Both the position numbers and the translations under genes were made by a program. Below the pieces are notes generated by a model. That model was not told the DNA's origin. It did no database searches and saw only the letters and a program-made list of their open reading frames with translations. From a virus, in IMG/VR virus record IMGVR_UViG_3300032316_000203, positions 1-25,049 of that record: a stretch of DNA of 25,049 bases, one strand, 5' to 3'. Below are positions 8,461 to 15,408 of the stretch, in pieces; the stretch's first letter is position 1; the number at the start of each line of letters is the position of its first letter.

Positions 8461-9614
8461 CCTATATAAAATCTTAAAGGTACTCTACTCATTTCAACTT
8501 GCAATGCTTCTGATTCAGCTGCTTTTCTTTCTAATAGATTCTGTCTTGAGAATTGATCTAATATTTCCTTTAACTCTTCTATTAATGATGATTTTTCTGT
8601 TTCAGCTGCACTTAATAATGCATCACCATTTAATGTAATATCAGATTCAGGTATTGGTATAGAGCTATACTTACTCCTAACATATCCTAACATTTCCTTT
8701 GATAATGCTAATGTATATTTTTTAATCCATTGTCTACCCATAGCATTTATTCTTGAGTATACCATATTATTGTAGGGTACATTTGAATAGTCACTTATTC
8801 TTCCTCTCCCCCGCTTTAGTGGATTACTCTCCAAATCATCTAAAGTATATTCAAAATGTAATTTAGTATCTCTCGTTGGTATTGGAAATATAGTTAATCT
8901 GTTGTTAACTAATCTAAAACTATAGGCACTCTTTCTAATTAAATCACTAAATTCTATTCCTTGTACCCTAAGTAAATCATGGTTTAGAGGATATAGTACA
9001 AAGCCTACAGCGGGTGTCGAATTACCGAATCCAAACCCTTCCAATAATCCTTGACTACCTAATCCTGTTCCTGCATAAGGATCTTGATATCTTATTAGGG
9101 CAGGTACAGGATAATGATGTATTTTTCTTATTGTAAAGTTATTGTTAGAAAAAGATCCTGATTCTAATATAATGCTATTATCTTTAGTTAAATCATAAGT
9201 TTGTTTACTTTGCTTTACTTGTAAACTGCCTGTAAAGTAAGTTACATTACCTCCAACTCCCACAGATGTACCATAGTGTTCTGATAGTTTAAAAATAGAA
9301 GCATTATTAGTATCTACATATTCTTGAGATAAACTTTGAGAACCTGTATTTGCTCCTAATAAATATAATAGATTATCTCTACTAACATAGGTGTTTACTT
9401 GAGATCCATACTCAGTAACAGCCTCTTCAAAAGCTGCGAAGAAGTTTGACTGCTGTAGTTCAACATCGACTATGGGATAACCTAATCTTCGTGCACACCA
9501 ATCGGCAATCATATCTGCGTCTTGTTGAAACTGATAGTCATTGTCGTATATTCCGTAGGGTGTATCGCCTTGGAAGAAGGATGCTGAACCAGGCCATATT
9601 GGGATGTTAGCCAT
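8457..9614 (-). CDS. Neck protein (T4 gp13-like)
   Basis: The 385-residue protein has an N-terminal segment common in T4-like neck proteins: ADMIADWCARRLGYPIVDVE (about 33-52) followed by FFAAFEEAVTEYGSQVN. Its helical C-terminal third has IKKYTLALSKEMLGYVRSKY, then IPIPESDITLNGDALLSAAE. In T4, gp13 forms part of the neck between the portal vertex and the tail. The middle Ser/Gly/Asn-rich part (about 100-200) looks like an inserted surface domain. It is the first gene after the terminator at 9674-9699 and heads the neck-tail transcription unit. A TATTTATA-like motif (9652-9659) lies 38 bases upstream of the start. Confidence 0.72.
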   Translation of the reverse strand: MANIPIWPGSASFFQGDTPYGIYDNDYQFQQDADMIADWCARRLGYPIVDVELQQSNFFAAFEEAVTEYGSQVNTYVSRDNLLYLLGANTGSQSLSQEYVDTNNASIFKLSEHYGTSVGVGGNVTYFTGSLQVKQSKQTYDLTKDNSIILESGSFSNNNFTIRKIHHYPVPALIRYQDPYAGTGLGSQGLLEGFGFGNSTPAVGFVLYPLNHDLLRVQGIEFSDLIRKSAYSFRLVNNRLTIFPIPTRDTKLHFEYTLDDLESNPLKRGRGRISDYSNVPYNNMVYSRINAMGRQWIKKYTLALSKEMLGYVRSKYSSIPIPESDITLNGDALLSAAETEKSSLIEELKEILDQFSRQNLLERKAAESEALQVEMSRVPLRFYIG

Positions 9615-9651
9615 ATTAATTTATTATTTTTACATACATACTATTACTTAC

Positions 9652-9659
9652 TATAAGTA
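9652..9659 (-). promoter_or_regulatory. Candidate promoter element of the neck-tail operon
   Basis: The coding strand reads TACTTATAG, a one-base variant of the TATTTATA leader motif, between the terminator and the gp13-like start. A promoter is needed here because the terminator just upstream would end transcripts arriving from the fibre region. Confidence 0.35.
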
Positions 9660-9673
9660 TATTATATAAAGTA

Positions 9674-9699
9674 AAAACCCCATCTTTCAATGGGGTTTT
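9674..9699 (-). terminator. Rho-independent terminator
   Basis: A perfect 10-bp stem (AAAACCCCAT / ATGGGGTTTT) closes a 6-base loop. On the minus strand it is followed by a T run (GGGGTTTTTAC). It lies 34 bases downstream of the EF-hand gene's stop and upstream of the gp13-like gene, so it should separate the fibre-region transcripts from the neck-tail operon. The A tract on the other side could make it weakly bidirectional. Confidence 0.9.
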
Positions 9700-9732
9700 C
9701 AAATAATTAAATCTAATCTTACGGTAATAAAT

Positions 9733-10083
9733 TTACTTCTTAAAATAAGATGCTGTTTTTACAGACAGTGTTACTGCTTGGTCTATCAATAAAAACCACT
9801 CTTCTAAAATGCTTTCAACAACATCATTTTTTAAATCAAATTCTTCATTAAACAATTTAATCAATTCAGTTCTCTCTGCTGAGTCTACATTTTTCAATTC
9901 GTTAAGTGCATCAGGTAATGTACCGTAAATAGAAATTACTTTAAATACTAATACCTGAACAATTCCAAATATTTCAGCAGTATCAATCTTACCGTTACCA
10001 TTCACATCAATTTGAGTTGAAGATGAAATTAACTGTGCTAAGTGTTTAACTGCGGGTTTTAATTTTTCAATACCTAAAGACAT
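9733..10083 (-). CDS. Small helical protein with an EF-hand-like calcium-binding loop
   Basis: The protein has 116 residues. Residues 26-37 read DVNGNGKIDTAE, which fits the canonical 12-residue EF-hand loop: acidic or Asn ligands at loop positions 1, 3 and 5, Gly at 6, Ile at 8 and Glu at 12. Only one such loop is present. The remainder is predicted helical (for example AEIFGIVQVLVFKVISIYG and a C-terminal amphipathic helix). I do not know the function. It is the last gene before the terminator and sits between fibre and neck genes, so a minor structural or calcium-dependent assembly role is possible. A holin is unlikely because no clear membrane helix pair is visible. The leader is 50 bases long with a TATTTATA motif at 10126-10133. 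Confidence 0.72.
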   Translation of the reverse strand: MSLGIEKLKPAVKHLAQLISSSTQIDVNGNGKIDTAEIFGIVQVLVFKVISIYGTLPDALNELKNVDSAERTELIKLFNEEFDLKNDVVESILEEWFLLIDQAVTLSVKTASYFKK

Positions 10084-10125
10084 TTTTTTTGATTTTTTAG
10101 TTTATTAATATGTTTCTTTATCATC

Positions 10126-10133
10126 TATAAATA
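10126..10133 (-). promoter_or_regulatory. TATTTATA leader motif before the EF-hand gene
   Basis: The coding strand reads ATATATTTATAGATGAT, 42 bases before the start in the longest leader of the set. Confidence 0.35.
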
Positions 10134-10200
10134 TATACGCTATATAGTAAATACTTTGTTTTTATATTATTTAATTGTTTATTTATTTATTATTTTTGTA

Positions 10201-10221
10201 GGGTCTTCTTCGCAGAATTTT
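10201..10221 (-). repeat. Conserved 3'-end element, copy a
   Basis: The coding strand reads AAAATTCTGCGAAGAAGACCC, overlapping the stop codon of the fibre gene. Similar elements occur at 11437-11457, 13574-13596 and 15334-15352. In one frame it would read KFCEEDPT. Confidence 0.6.
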
Positions 10222-11050
10222 ATAAGAAGCAGTCAATTATTGCTAATGATATTGTATACTCTTCTGTACAAGATACAAGCCCTGAATTTCCAGTACCTCC
10301 TGATACAAGCCCTGCATTTTGTGTTCCTGCTCCTGCTAAACGATATCTTGCTGTTGCTAATGCTCCTCCTGCTGACCAAGATGTGCCGTTGTATTCTTCT
10401 GTACATGACCTAACAGGATTACTACCTCCTGCTACAAGTCCTGCATTCTGTGACCCTGCTCCTGCTGCATAAGCCCTTGCCGTTATCAATGCACCACCTG
10501 CTGACCAAGATGTGCCATTATATTCTTCTGTACATGATAAAACGACATTTGTATAACCTCCTGCTACAAGTCCTTCATTCTGTGTTCCTGCTCCTGCAAT
10601 GAAACTTCTTGCTGTTATAATTGCACCTCCTGCTGACCAAGATGTACCATCGTATTCTTCAGTGCAAGAAACGCTTGGAAGATTAGTTACATACCCTCCT
10701 ACTGCAAGACCTTGATTTTGTGTTCCTGCACCTGCTATATATCTTCTTCCTGTTATCAATGCACCACCTGCTGACCATGATGTGCCATTGTATTCTTCGG
10801 TACATGACCTTGAAGGAACATAACTTTCATAACCTCCTGTAGCAAGTCCCGCATTTTGTGTTCCTGCTCCTGCAAGGCCTGCTGTTGTTGTTGCTAATGC
10901 ACCTCCTGATGACCATGATGTGCCATTGTATTCTTCTGTGCATGTATAAGAAGTATAACATATCCTTCCTCCCATTGCAAGTGTTTCATTCTGTGTTCCT
11001 GCTCCTGCTAATGCTTTTCTTGCTAATATCATTGCACCTCCTGCTGACCA
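10220..11050 (-). repeat. Six-unit kelch-like coding repeat array
   Basis: Six tandem coding units of about 120-140 bases each start at the Trp codon of WSAGG. Each unit contains the conserved words GGTGC, AGGAGCAGGAAC and GAAGAATA(C/T)AATGG on the coding strand. The last unit ends in a short non-repeat tail (ISLAIIDCFL). Confidence 0.85.
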
Positions 11051-11365
11051 AGTTCCGGGGCTATACCCACAATATGAAAGCATAGGTTTTAAAGTAGTGC
11101 TATCAAACCAAAGACACATCGTATTTAGATTTATAGTTGATGGTCTTGATGCACATGAGCCTACTCCTAATGTTTTTAAACTTAAATCACCTGATATAGA
11201 TGCACTACCTGTTACTACTAACTTTGAGGTAGGATTTGTAGTTCCTATCCCTATATTACCTTGTGGGTTTATATACAAATAGTTATCATTTATTCGTAAA
11301 GGACTTCGAGATAAACTTGAAGATATTAGTAAAGACCCTGATAATTGAATTTTATCTATTCTCAT
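10220..11365 (-). CDS. Kelch-like repeat tail fibre/receptor-binding protein (six units)
   Basis: The 381-residue protein starts with a conserved N-terminal module shared with the proteins starting at 13522 and, in part, 15251: MRIDKIQLSGSLLISSS, then IGIGTTNPTSKLVVTGSASI. A lead strand follows (MCLWFDSTTLKPMLSYC, about 83-99). From about residue 106 come six units of about 40-46 residues with the pattern WSAGGALITAR...AGAGTQNAGL..GG....SCTEEYNGTS. Such Gly/Trp-rich repeats resemble kelch/galactose-oxidase blades, so a six-bladed beta-propeller is likely. Related repeats are frequent in marine phage fibres. Variation concentrates in two short stretches per unit, after AR and after GG, which may form the ligand surface. 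The role in host recognition is inferred from the repeat type and location. Confidence 0.78.
   Translation of the reverse strand: MRIDKIQLSGSLLISSSLSRSPLRINDNYLYINPQGNIGIGTTNPTSKLVVTGSASISGDLSLKTLGVGSCASRPSTINLNTMCLWFDSTTLKPMLSYCGYSPGTWSAGGAMILARKALAGAGTQNETLAMGGRICYTSYTCTEEYNGTSWSSGGALATTTAGLAGAGTQNAGLATGGYESYVPSRSCTEEYNGTSWSAGGALITGRRYIAGAGTQNQGLAVGGYVTNLPSVSCTEEYDGTSWSAGGAIITARSFIAGAGTQNEGLVAGGYTNVVLSCTEEYNGTSWSAGGALITARAYAAGAGSQNAGLVAGGSNPVRSCTEEYNGTSWSAGGALATARYRLAGAGTQNAGLVSGGTGNSGLVSCTEEYTISLAIIDCFL
11152..11221 (-). repeat. 70-bp perfect direct repeat, copy 1
   Basis: This stretch, encoding the SGDLSLKTLGVGSC part of the N-terminal fibre module, is identical base for base to 13309-13378. 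The two copies are 2157 bp apart in the same orientation, so recombination between them would delete or duplicate a whole fibre gene. Confidence 0.93.
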
Positions 11366-11385
11366 TAAATGTATAGTTTATTACT

Positions 11386-11393
11386 TATAAATA
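11386..11393 (-). promoter_or_regulatory. TATTTATA leader motif before the six-unit fibre gene
   Basis: The coding strand reads ATATTTATAAGTAATA, identical over 16 bases to the motif before the collagen-like fibre gene. It lies 20 bases before the start. Confidence 0.4.
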
Positions 11394-11407
11394 TACAGTT
11401 TATTTTG

Positions 11408-11438
11408 TTTATATTGTATATTTGTTTTTTTATGTTGG
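11408..11438 (-). repeat. Intergenic 31-bp repeat, copy 1
   Basis: Exact match to 13545-13575, lying between the two kelch-like fibre genes. It ends beside the conserved 3'-end element at 11437-11457. The second copy sits in the equivalent position after the next gene upstream, so the duplicated unit includes the intergenic leader. Confidence 0.85.
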
Positions 11439-11457
11439 TTCTTCTCCGCAAAATTTT
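11437..11457 (-). repeat. Conserved 3'-end element, copy b
   Basis: The coding strand reads AAAATTTTGCGGAGAAGAACC at the stop codon of the 688-residue fibre gene. It matches copies a and c at most positions. Confidence 0.6.
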
Positions 11458-12271
11458 ATAAGCAGCAGTCAAATATTTGTAGTGGTTTGTTGTATTCTTC
11501 TGTGCAAGAATATACAGCAACTCCTACTACACCTCCTGCTACAAGTCCTGCATTTTGTGTTCCTGCTCCTGCTGAACCATACCTTCCCGTTGCTAATGCG
11601 CCACCTGCTGACCAAGATGTGCCATTGTATTCTTCTGTGCAGCTAGTACCCCCTACACCTCCTGCTACAAGTGCTAAGTTTTGTGTACCTGCTCCTGTAA
11701 AAAGACGTCTTGCTGTTATTAATGCACCACCTGCTGACCAAGATGTGCCATTGTATTCTTCGGTACAAGATACATTTGCAGAGCCATTATAACCTCCTGA
11801 TACCAATGCTTCATTTTCTGTCCCTGCTCCTGCTGAGTATTGTCTTGCTATTATCATTGCACCTCCTGCTGACCAAGATGTGCCATTGTATTCTTCTGTA
11901 CAAGACAAAACAGCATTCACAATACCTCCTGCTGCAAGTCCTGCATTCTGTGTACCTGCCCCTGCTAACCCATATCTTGCTGTTATCAATGCTCCTCCTG
12001 CTGACCAAGATGTGCCATTATATTCTTCGGTACATGCTACACTTACATTTATATAACCTCCTACCACAAGTCCTGCGTTCTGTGTCCCTGCTCCTGCTAA
12101 ATAAGCTCTTCCTAATATCAATGCACCACCTGCTGACCAAGATGCTCCATTATATTCTTCGGTGCAAGATATTACTGCATTTATATAACCTCCTGCTACA
12201 AGTCCTTCATTCTGTGTTCCTGCTCCTGCTAAATAATATCTTGCTGTTATCAATGCACCCCCTGCTGACCA
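11456..12271 (-). repeat. Second six-unit kelch-like array (module B)
   Basis: Units 7-12 of the 688-residue fibre protein. Unit 9's second half (11889-11968) is identical over 80 bases to unit 5's (12564-12643). Unit 8's first half with the end of unit 7 (12093-12166) is identical over 74 bases to the unit 4/5 junction (12636-12709). Confidence 0.88.
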
Positions 12272-13522
12272 TGAGCCAACACCAAACCCATAATAAGACA
12301 CCATAGGTTTTCTACTAGCAGAATCAAACCATATACACATTCCTGTTTCAAGTATCTCAGGTCTATTTGGATATTGTGCTGTATTGTAAGATGAGTCTAA
12401 ACTACGGTCAACAATTTCTGTTGGTGTATTGTATTCTTCGGTACATGCTACACCTCCAGTTGTATAACCCCCTGCTACAAGTGCTGCGTTCTGTGTTCCT
12501 GCACCTGCTAAACCATATCTTGCTGTTATCAATGCACCCCCTGCTGACCAAGATGTGCCATTATATTCTTCTGTACAAGACAAAACAGCATTCACAATAC
12601 CTCCTGCTGCAAGTCCTGCATTCTGTGTACCTGCCCCTGCTAAATAAGCTCTTCCTAATATCAATGCACCACCTGCTGACCAAGATGCTCCATTATATTC
12701 TTCGGTGCAGGCTACTGCTGCATTTACATAACCTCCTGTCACAAGTCCTGCATTCTGTGTCCCTGCTCCTGCTGAAGCCTGTCTTGCCGTTATCAATGCA
12801 CCCCCTGCTGACCAAGATGTGCCATTGTATTCTTCTGTGCATGATACATTTACACCTGTAGTACCTCCTGCTACAAGTCCTTCATTCTGTGTACCTGCTC
12901 CTGCTAAATATCTTCTTGCTGTTATCAATGCACCACCTGCTGACCAAGATGTACCATCATATTCTTCTGTGCAAGAAACGTTTGCATTTACAAATCCACT
13001 TACTGCAAATGCTACGTTTTGTGTTCCTACTCCTGCTAAACCAAATCTTCCTGTTATCAAACCACCCCCTGCTGACCAAGATGTACCGTTGTATTCTTCG
13101 GTACATGTTAGAGTACCTGTATGACCTCCTGCCACAAGTGCAGCATTCTGTGTTCCTGCTCCTGCTAAATAATATCTTGCTGTTGCCAATGCACCCCCCG
13201 CTGACCAAGCATTTATTAAGTTAATACAATAAGAAACCATTGGCATCTTACTTGTGGTGTCAAACCAAATACACATTTGGTCTGCGTTTATGGGAGATGG
13301 TCTTGTTTCACATGAGCCTACTCCTAATGTTTTTAAACTTAAATCACCTGATATAGATGCACTACCTGTTACTACTAATTTAGATGTTGGTGTCTTTGTC
13401 CCTATCCCTACATTACCTGTACTTGATACAAATAAATAATTATTGTTAACTGTTAACGGATTTATAGCTAAACTTGATGATATGGATAAAGAACCTGTTA
13501 ACTCTATATAATCTATTCTCAT
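11456..13522 (-). CDS. Kelch-like repeat tail fibre protein with two six-unit modules (12 units)
   Basis: The 688-residue protein has the same N-terminal module as its neighbour at 10220-11365 (MRIDYIELTGSLSISSS, then VGIGTKTPTSKLVVTGSASI), then a lead strand (MCIWFDTTSKMPMVSYC) and six WSAGG units. A linker of about 30 residues contains NRPEILETG. A second lead strand (MCIWFDSASRKPMVSYYG) and six more units follow, ending in KPLQIFDCCL. It is thus an internal duplication of a lead strand plus six-blade cassette, probably two tandem beta-propellers. Seven units carry NGTS, two carry NGAS and one carries DGTS. At the DNA level several units are mosaics of others (74- and 80-bp exact matches). 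It is probably a receptor-binding fibre. Only the N-terminus and fibre location support virion attachment. Confidence 0.78.
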   Translation of the reverse strand: MRIDYIELTGSLSISSSLAINPLTVNNNYLFVSSTGNVGIGTKTPTSKLVVTGSASISGDLSLKTLGVGSCETRPSPINADQMCIWFDTTSKMPMVSYCINLINAWSAGGALATARYYLAGAGTQNAALVAGGHTGTLTCTEEYNGTSWSAGGGLITGRFGLAGVGTQNVAFAVSGFVNANVSCTEEYDGTSWSAGGALITARRYLAGAGTQNEGLVAGGTTGVNVSCTEEYNGTSWSAGGALITARQASAGAGTQNAGLVTGGYVNAAVACTEEYNGASWSAGGALILGRAYLAGAGTQNAGLAAGGIVNAVLSCTEEYNGTSWSAGGALITARYGLAGAGTQNAALVAGGYTTGGVACTEEYNTPTEIVDRSLDSSYNTAQYPNRPEILETGMCIWFDSASRKPMVSYYGFGVGSWSAGGALITARYYLAGAGTQNEGLVAGGYINAVISCTEEYNGASWSAGGALILGRAYLAGAGTQNAGLVVGGYINVSVACTEEYNGTSWSAGGALITARYGLAGAGTQNAGLAAGGIVNAVLSCTEEYNGTSWSAGGAMIIARQYSAGAGTENEALVSGGYNGSANVSCTEEYNGTSWSAGGALITARRLFTGAGTQNLALVAGGVGGTSCTEEYNGTSWSAGGALATGRYGSAGAGTQNAGLVAGGVVGVAVYSCTEEYNKPLQIFDCCL
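12428..13207 (-). repeat. First six-unit kelch-like array (module A)
   Basis: Units 1-6 of the 688-residue fibre protein, from the first WSAGG Trp codon to the CTEEYN that precedes the inter-module linker. Each unit is about 40-44 codons. The unit count matches the other three modules in the window. Confidence 0.88.
13309..13378 (-). repeat. 70-bp perfect direct repeat, copy 2
   Basis: Identical to 11152-11221 (see copy 1). The identity ends abruptly on both sides while the encoded N-terminal modules remain similar, as expected from recent gene conversion or duplication. Confidence 0.93.
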
Positions 13523-13542
13523 ATTTATTTATCAGTTATTGT

Positions 13543-13550
13543 TATTTATA
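13543..13550 (-). promoter_or_regulatory. TATAAATA motif before the 12-unit fibre gene
   Basis: Here the coding strand itself reads TATAAATA, the T4 late-promoter consensus, 20 bases before the start. The other leaders carry its complement. One match of this kind in such AT-rich DNA is weak evidence. Confidence 0.3.
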
Positions 13551-13575
13551 TTGTATATTTGTTTTTTTATGTTGG
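13545..13575 (-). repeat. Intergenic 31-bp repeat, copy 2
   Basis: Exact match to 11408-11438, lying in the leader of the 688-residue fibre gene. Together with the 70-bp repeats it shows that the two fibre cassettes share both leader and N-terminal sequence. Confidence 0.85.
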
Positions 13576-13596
13576 GTCTTTTTCGCAGAATTTTTA
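13574..13596 (-). repeat. Conserved 3'-end element, copy c
   Basis: The coding strand reads AAAATTCTGCGAAAAAGACCC, starting within a few bases of the stop of the 111-residue protein gene. The surrounding sequence continues to match copy b for about 50 bases. Confidence 0.6.
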
Positions 13597-13598
13597 TG

Positions 13599-13934
13599 TT
13601 ATATATTAGAACTTCCGCTTGGCATTGACATCCATGGCGGGTCAGATTGGATTATTTTTGGATTTTCTATATTATCGATTGAGTTATTTAAAGTACTTTG
13701 TAGATTATTAATATCTAAGCTTCCACTTATCCAACCTATTACTATGTCCTCTTGTAAATTATCAAAAGGTACAAAAATAGATTCGGGTGGAGTTAAATCT
13801 GTACTTCCTCCTATTCCTGTTGATATGTTGCCTTTAGTTGCTTCATAATTCCAATATACTTTATTAACTACTTTCTCGTAGGTATTATATGTAGGTATGT
13901 ATTCTAATCTTGTTATATTTATTTTATATTCCAT
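13599..13934 (-). CDS. Small fibre-associated protein (DUF7936-like)
   Basis: The 111-residue protein has a beta-rich N-terminal half (YEKVVNKVYWNYEATKGNIS), then IFVPFDNLQEDIVIGWI (about 73-89), a short helix and a PPW motif close to the C-terminus. This layout (V..VYW, FVP(Y/F)..L.E..V..W, ...PPW) resembles a short protein family found near structural or fibre genes in cyanophages. I name the family from memory, and its function is not known to me. It starts six bases after the collagen-like fibre gene stops, so the two are probably co-expressed. A role as a fibre accessory or assembly protein is inferred from this placement. Confidence 0.62.
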   Translation of the reverse strand: MEYKINITRLEYIPTYNTYEKVVNKVYWNYEATKGNISTGIGGSTDLTPPESIFVPFDNLQEDIVIGWISGSLDINNLQSTLNNSIDNIENPKIIQSDPPWMSMPSGSSNI

Positions 13935-13940
13935 TGTTAT

Positions 13941-15251
13941 TTAATTTATTGCAATCCACATCATTGTTCCATTTCCTAATGAATACCCCTGAAATCCTGT
14001 AGTCGATTTTTTTAAAACACCAACTGCGGCTGTAGCCGTATTAGTACAAACTATAGAAGGTATACTACTAAAAGGACTTGAAAAAGTAATATCTTTTTCT
14101 ATACCATAACTTATTGCGTCAGCACCAAACAAAATTTTATTAACTCCCGAAACTATTCCTGCTGCTCCTTGTACTCCTGATTCACCCATGGGCCCAAAAG
14201 CAACAGAATTTAAAGATGAACCAATAGTATAAAAACTTGAATCAAAATATAATGGCACACCTATTGCTCTCGCTACCGTTCTTTGTATAACACCATCTTT
14301 CCAATATCTTACATTATACCCATCATAAGTTATGGATACAACTGTTGATGTTGTATATGTTCCATGACTTGAGATGCCTGTCCCATTTTCATATATAGTT
14401 AAATTACCATCACCCAAGAAATACCACGCAAAATCTATTGAAATGTAAGTACTATTTGTAGTTGGGTCACTATTTAACCCAAACATAATATACCCATTAG
14501 TTTGTGATGCTCTCACTGAACAATAAACCCCTCTTGAATATCCTTCTGTTGAATATACTTGACCATCCCAATCAATATTTCCTGTTGATTTTGTATATGT
14601 ATTTGAATTTGTTGTCGATTGAATCACACCACCACTAAAGTTAGGTGTCCAATCTGAAGCACCTCTTATTCCCTGAAATCCCTGATTACCTTGTGTACCT
14701 GCTGTTCCTTGTATTCCTTGAGTACCTTGAGCTCCATTAGTTCCCGCTGTTCCTTGAAATCCTTGGAATCCTTGAAACCCTTGTGTACCTACTGTTCCTT
14801 GAATTCCTGTTGGGCCTTGATTGCCTTGGAAACCTTGTGTACCTACTGTTCCTTGACTTCCTTGAATACCTATTGCACCTTGATTACCTTGGAAACCTTG
14901 TGTACCTACTGTTCCTTGTGTACCTACTGTTCCGTTAGTTCCTTGTACTCCTGTTGCACCTTGATTACCTTGAGCTCCTGTTAAAGATAAATTGCTTCTA
15001 TAGACAACATTACCACTACCGTTTACAAGAAGTATATTTGTTTCTGCTGCTCCTTGTGGTACTGTAGGTAATTTTATACTTCCTGTGAATGAACCCGAAT
15101 AAGAACCTATTACTTTTTGCGTTGGGTTACTGACATTTGTAAAAGATATAGATCCGTTATTGTCAGAGGATATCTTAGTCTTTCCTAATATAATTGACGC
15201 ACTTGATGTGACAAATAACGATCCTGATAATTGTATTTCGTCTATTCTCAT
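13941..15251 (-). CDS. Collagen-like tail fibre protein with lectin-like domain
   Basis: The 436-residue protein starts with MRIDEIQLSGSL, the same anchor as the two kelch-like fibres. Residues about 92-197 form some 35 uninterrupted Gly-X-Y triplets, mostly with Gln, Asn or Thr in the Y position, as in phage collagen-like trimeric shafts. Residues about 200-355 look like a concanavalin-type jelly-roll (VYCSVRASQTNGYIMFGLN, YNVRYWKDGVIQRTV). A second short collagen linker leads to a C-terminal beta domain ending in MMWIAIN, a common fibre-tip ending. It is probably a trimeric fibre with a sugar-binding middle domain. Only one triplet contains Pro, so stability would rely on Gln/Thr triplets. 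A TATTTATA element at 15270-15277 lies 18 bases before the start. Confidence 0.8.
   Translation of the reverse strand: MRIDEIQLSGSLFVTSSASIILGKTKISSDNNGSISFTNVSNPTQKVIGSYSGSFTGSIKLPTVPQGAAETNILLVNGSGNVVYRSNLSLTGAQGNQGATGVQGTNGTVGTQGTVGTQGFQGNQGAIGIQGSQGTVGTQGFQGNQGPTGIQGTVGTQGFQGFQGFQGTAGTNGAQGTQGIQGTAGTQGNQGFQGIRGASDWTPNFSGGVIQSTTNSNTYTKSTGNIDWDGQVYSTEGYSRGVYCSVRASQTNGYIMFGLNSDPTTNSTYISIDFAWYFLGDGNLTIYENGTGISSHGTYTTSTVVSITYDGYNVRYWKDGVIQRTVARAIGVPLYFDSSFYTIGSSLNSVAFGPMGESGVQGAAGIVSGVNKILFGADAISYGIEKDITFSSPFSSIPSIVCTNTATAAVGVLKKSTTGFQGYSLGNGTMMWIAIN
14661..14978 (-). repeat. Collagen-like Gly-X-Y triplet coding repeat
   Basis: About 35 Gly-X-Y triplets built from short words such as GTQG, GFQG, GNQG and GIQG. 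The DNA repeats locally (for example CAAGGTTTCCAAGG) and is prone to length change by slippage or recombination. Confidence 0.88.
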
Positions 15252-15269
15252 TACTTACATGTTATTACT

Positions 15270-15277
15270 TATAAATA
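15270..15277 (-). promoter_or_regulatory. TATTTATA leader motif before the collagen-like fibre gene
   Basis: The coding strand reads ATATTTATAAGTAATA, 18 bases before the start. It shares 16 bases with the leader at 11386-11393 and lies on the fibre side of the truncated glycosyltransferase junction. Confidence 0.4.
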
Positions 15278-15333
15278 TGCAGTAACAACTATAAATGTCA
15301 TATTTATATAAGTATATTATTTCTTTTACTATA

Positions 15334-15352
15334 TCATCTTCGCAAAAATTTT
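15334..15352 (-). repeat. Conserved element, copy d (inside the glycosyltransferase remnant)
   Basis: The coding strand reads AAAATTTTTGCGAAGATGA, matching the core of copies a-c. Here it encodes NFCEDD within the truncated glycosyltransferase frame. Confidence 0.5.
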
Positions 15353-15408
15353 GCAAGGTGTCATAGAATTTCTCTAAATTTGATTTCCATAATGTTGGAA
15401 CAACTACA

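Noticed and set aside
10220-13207. Regularly spaced repeats that might be taken for a CRISPR array
   Set aside because: The repeats are in frame, about 120-140 bases long, and encode clear protein units. There are no short palindromic repeats or cas genes.
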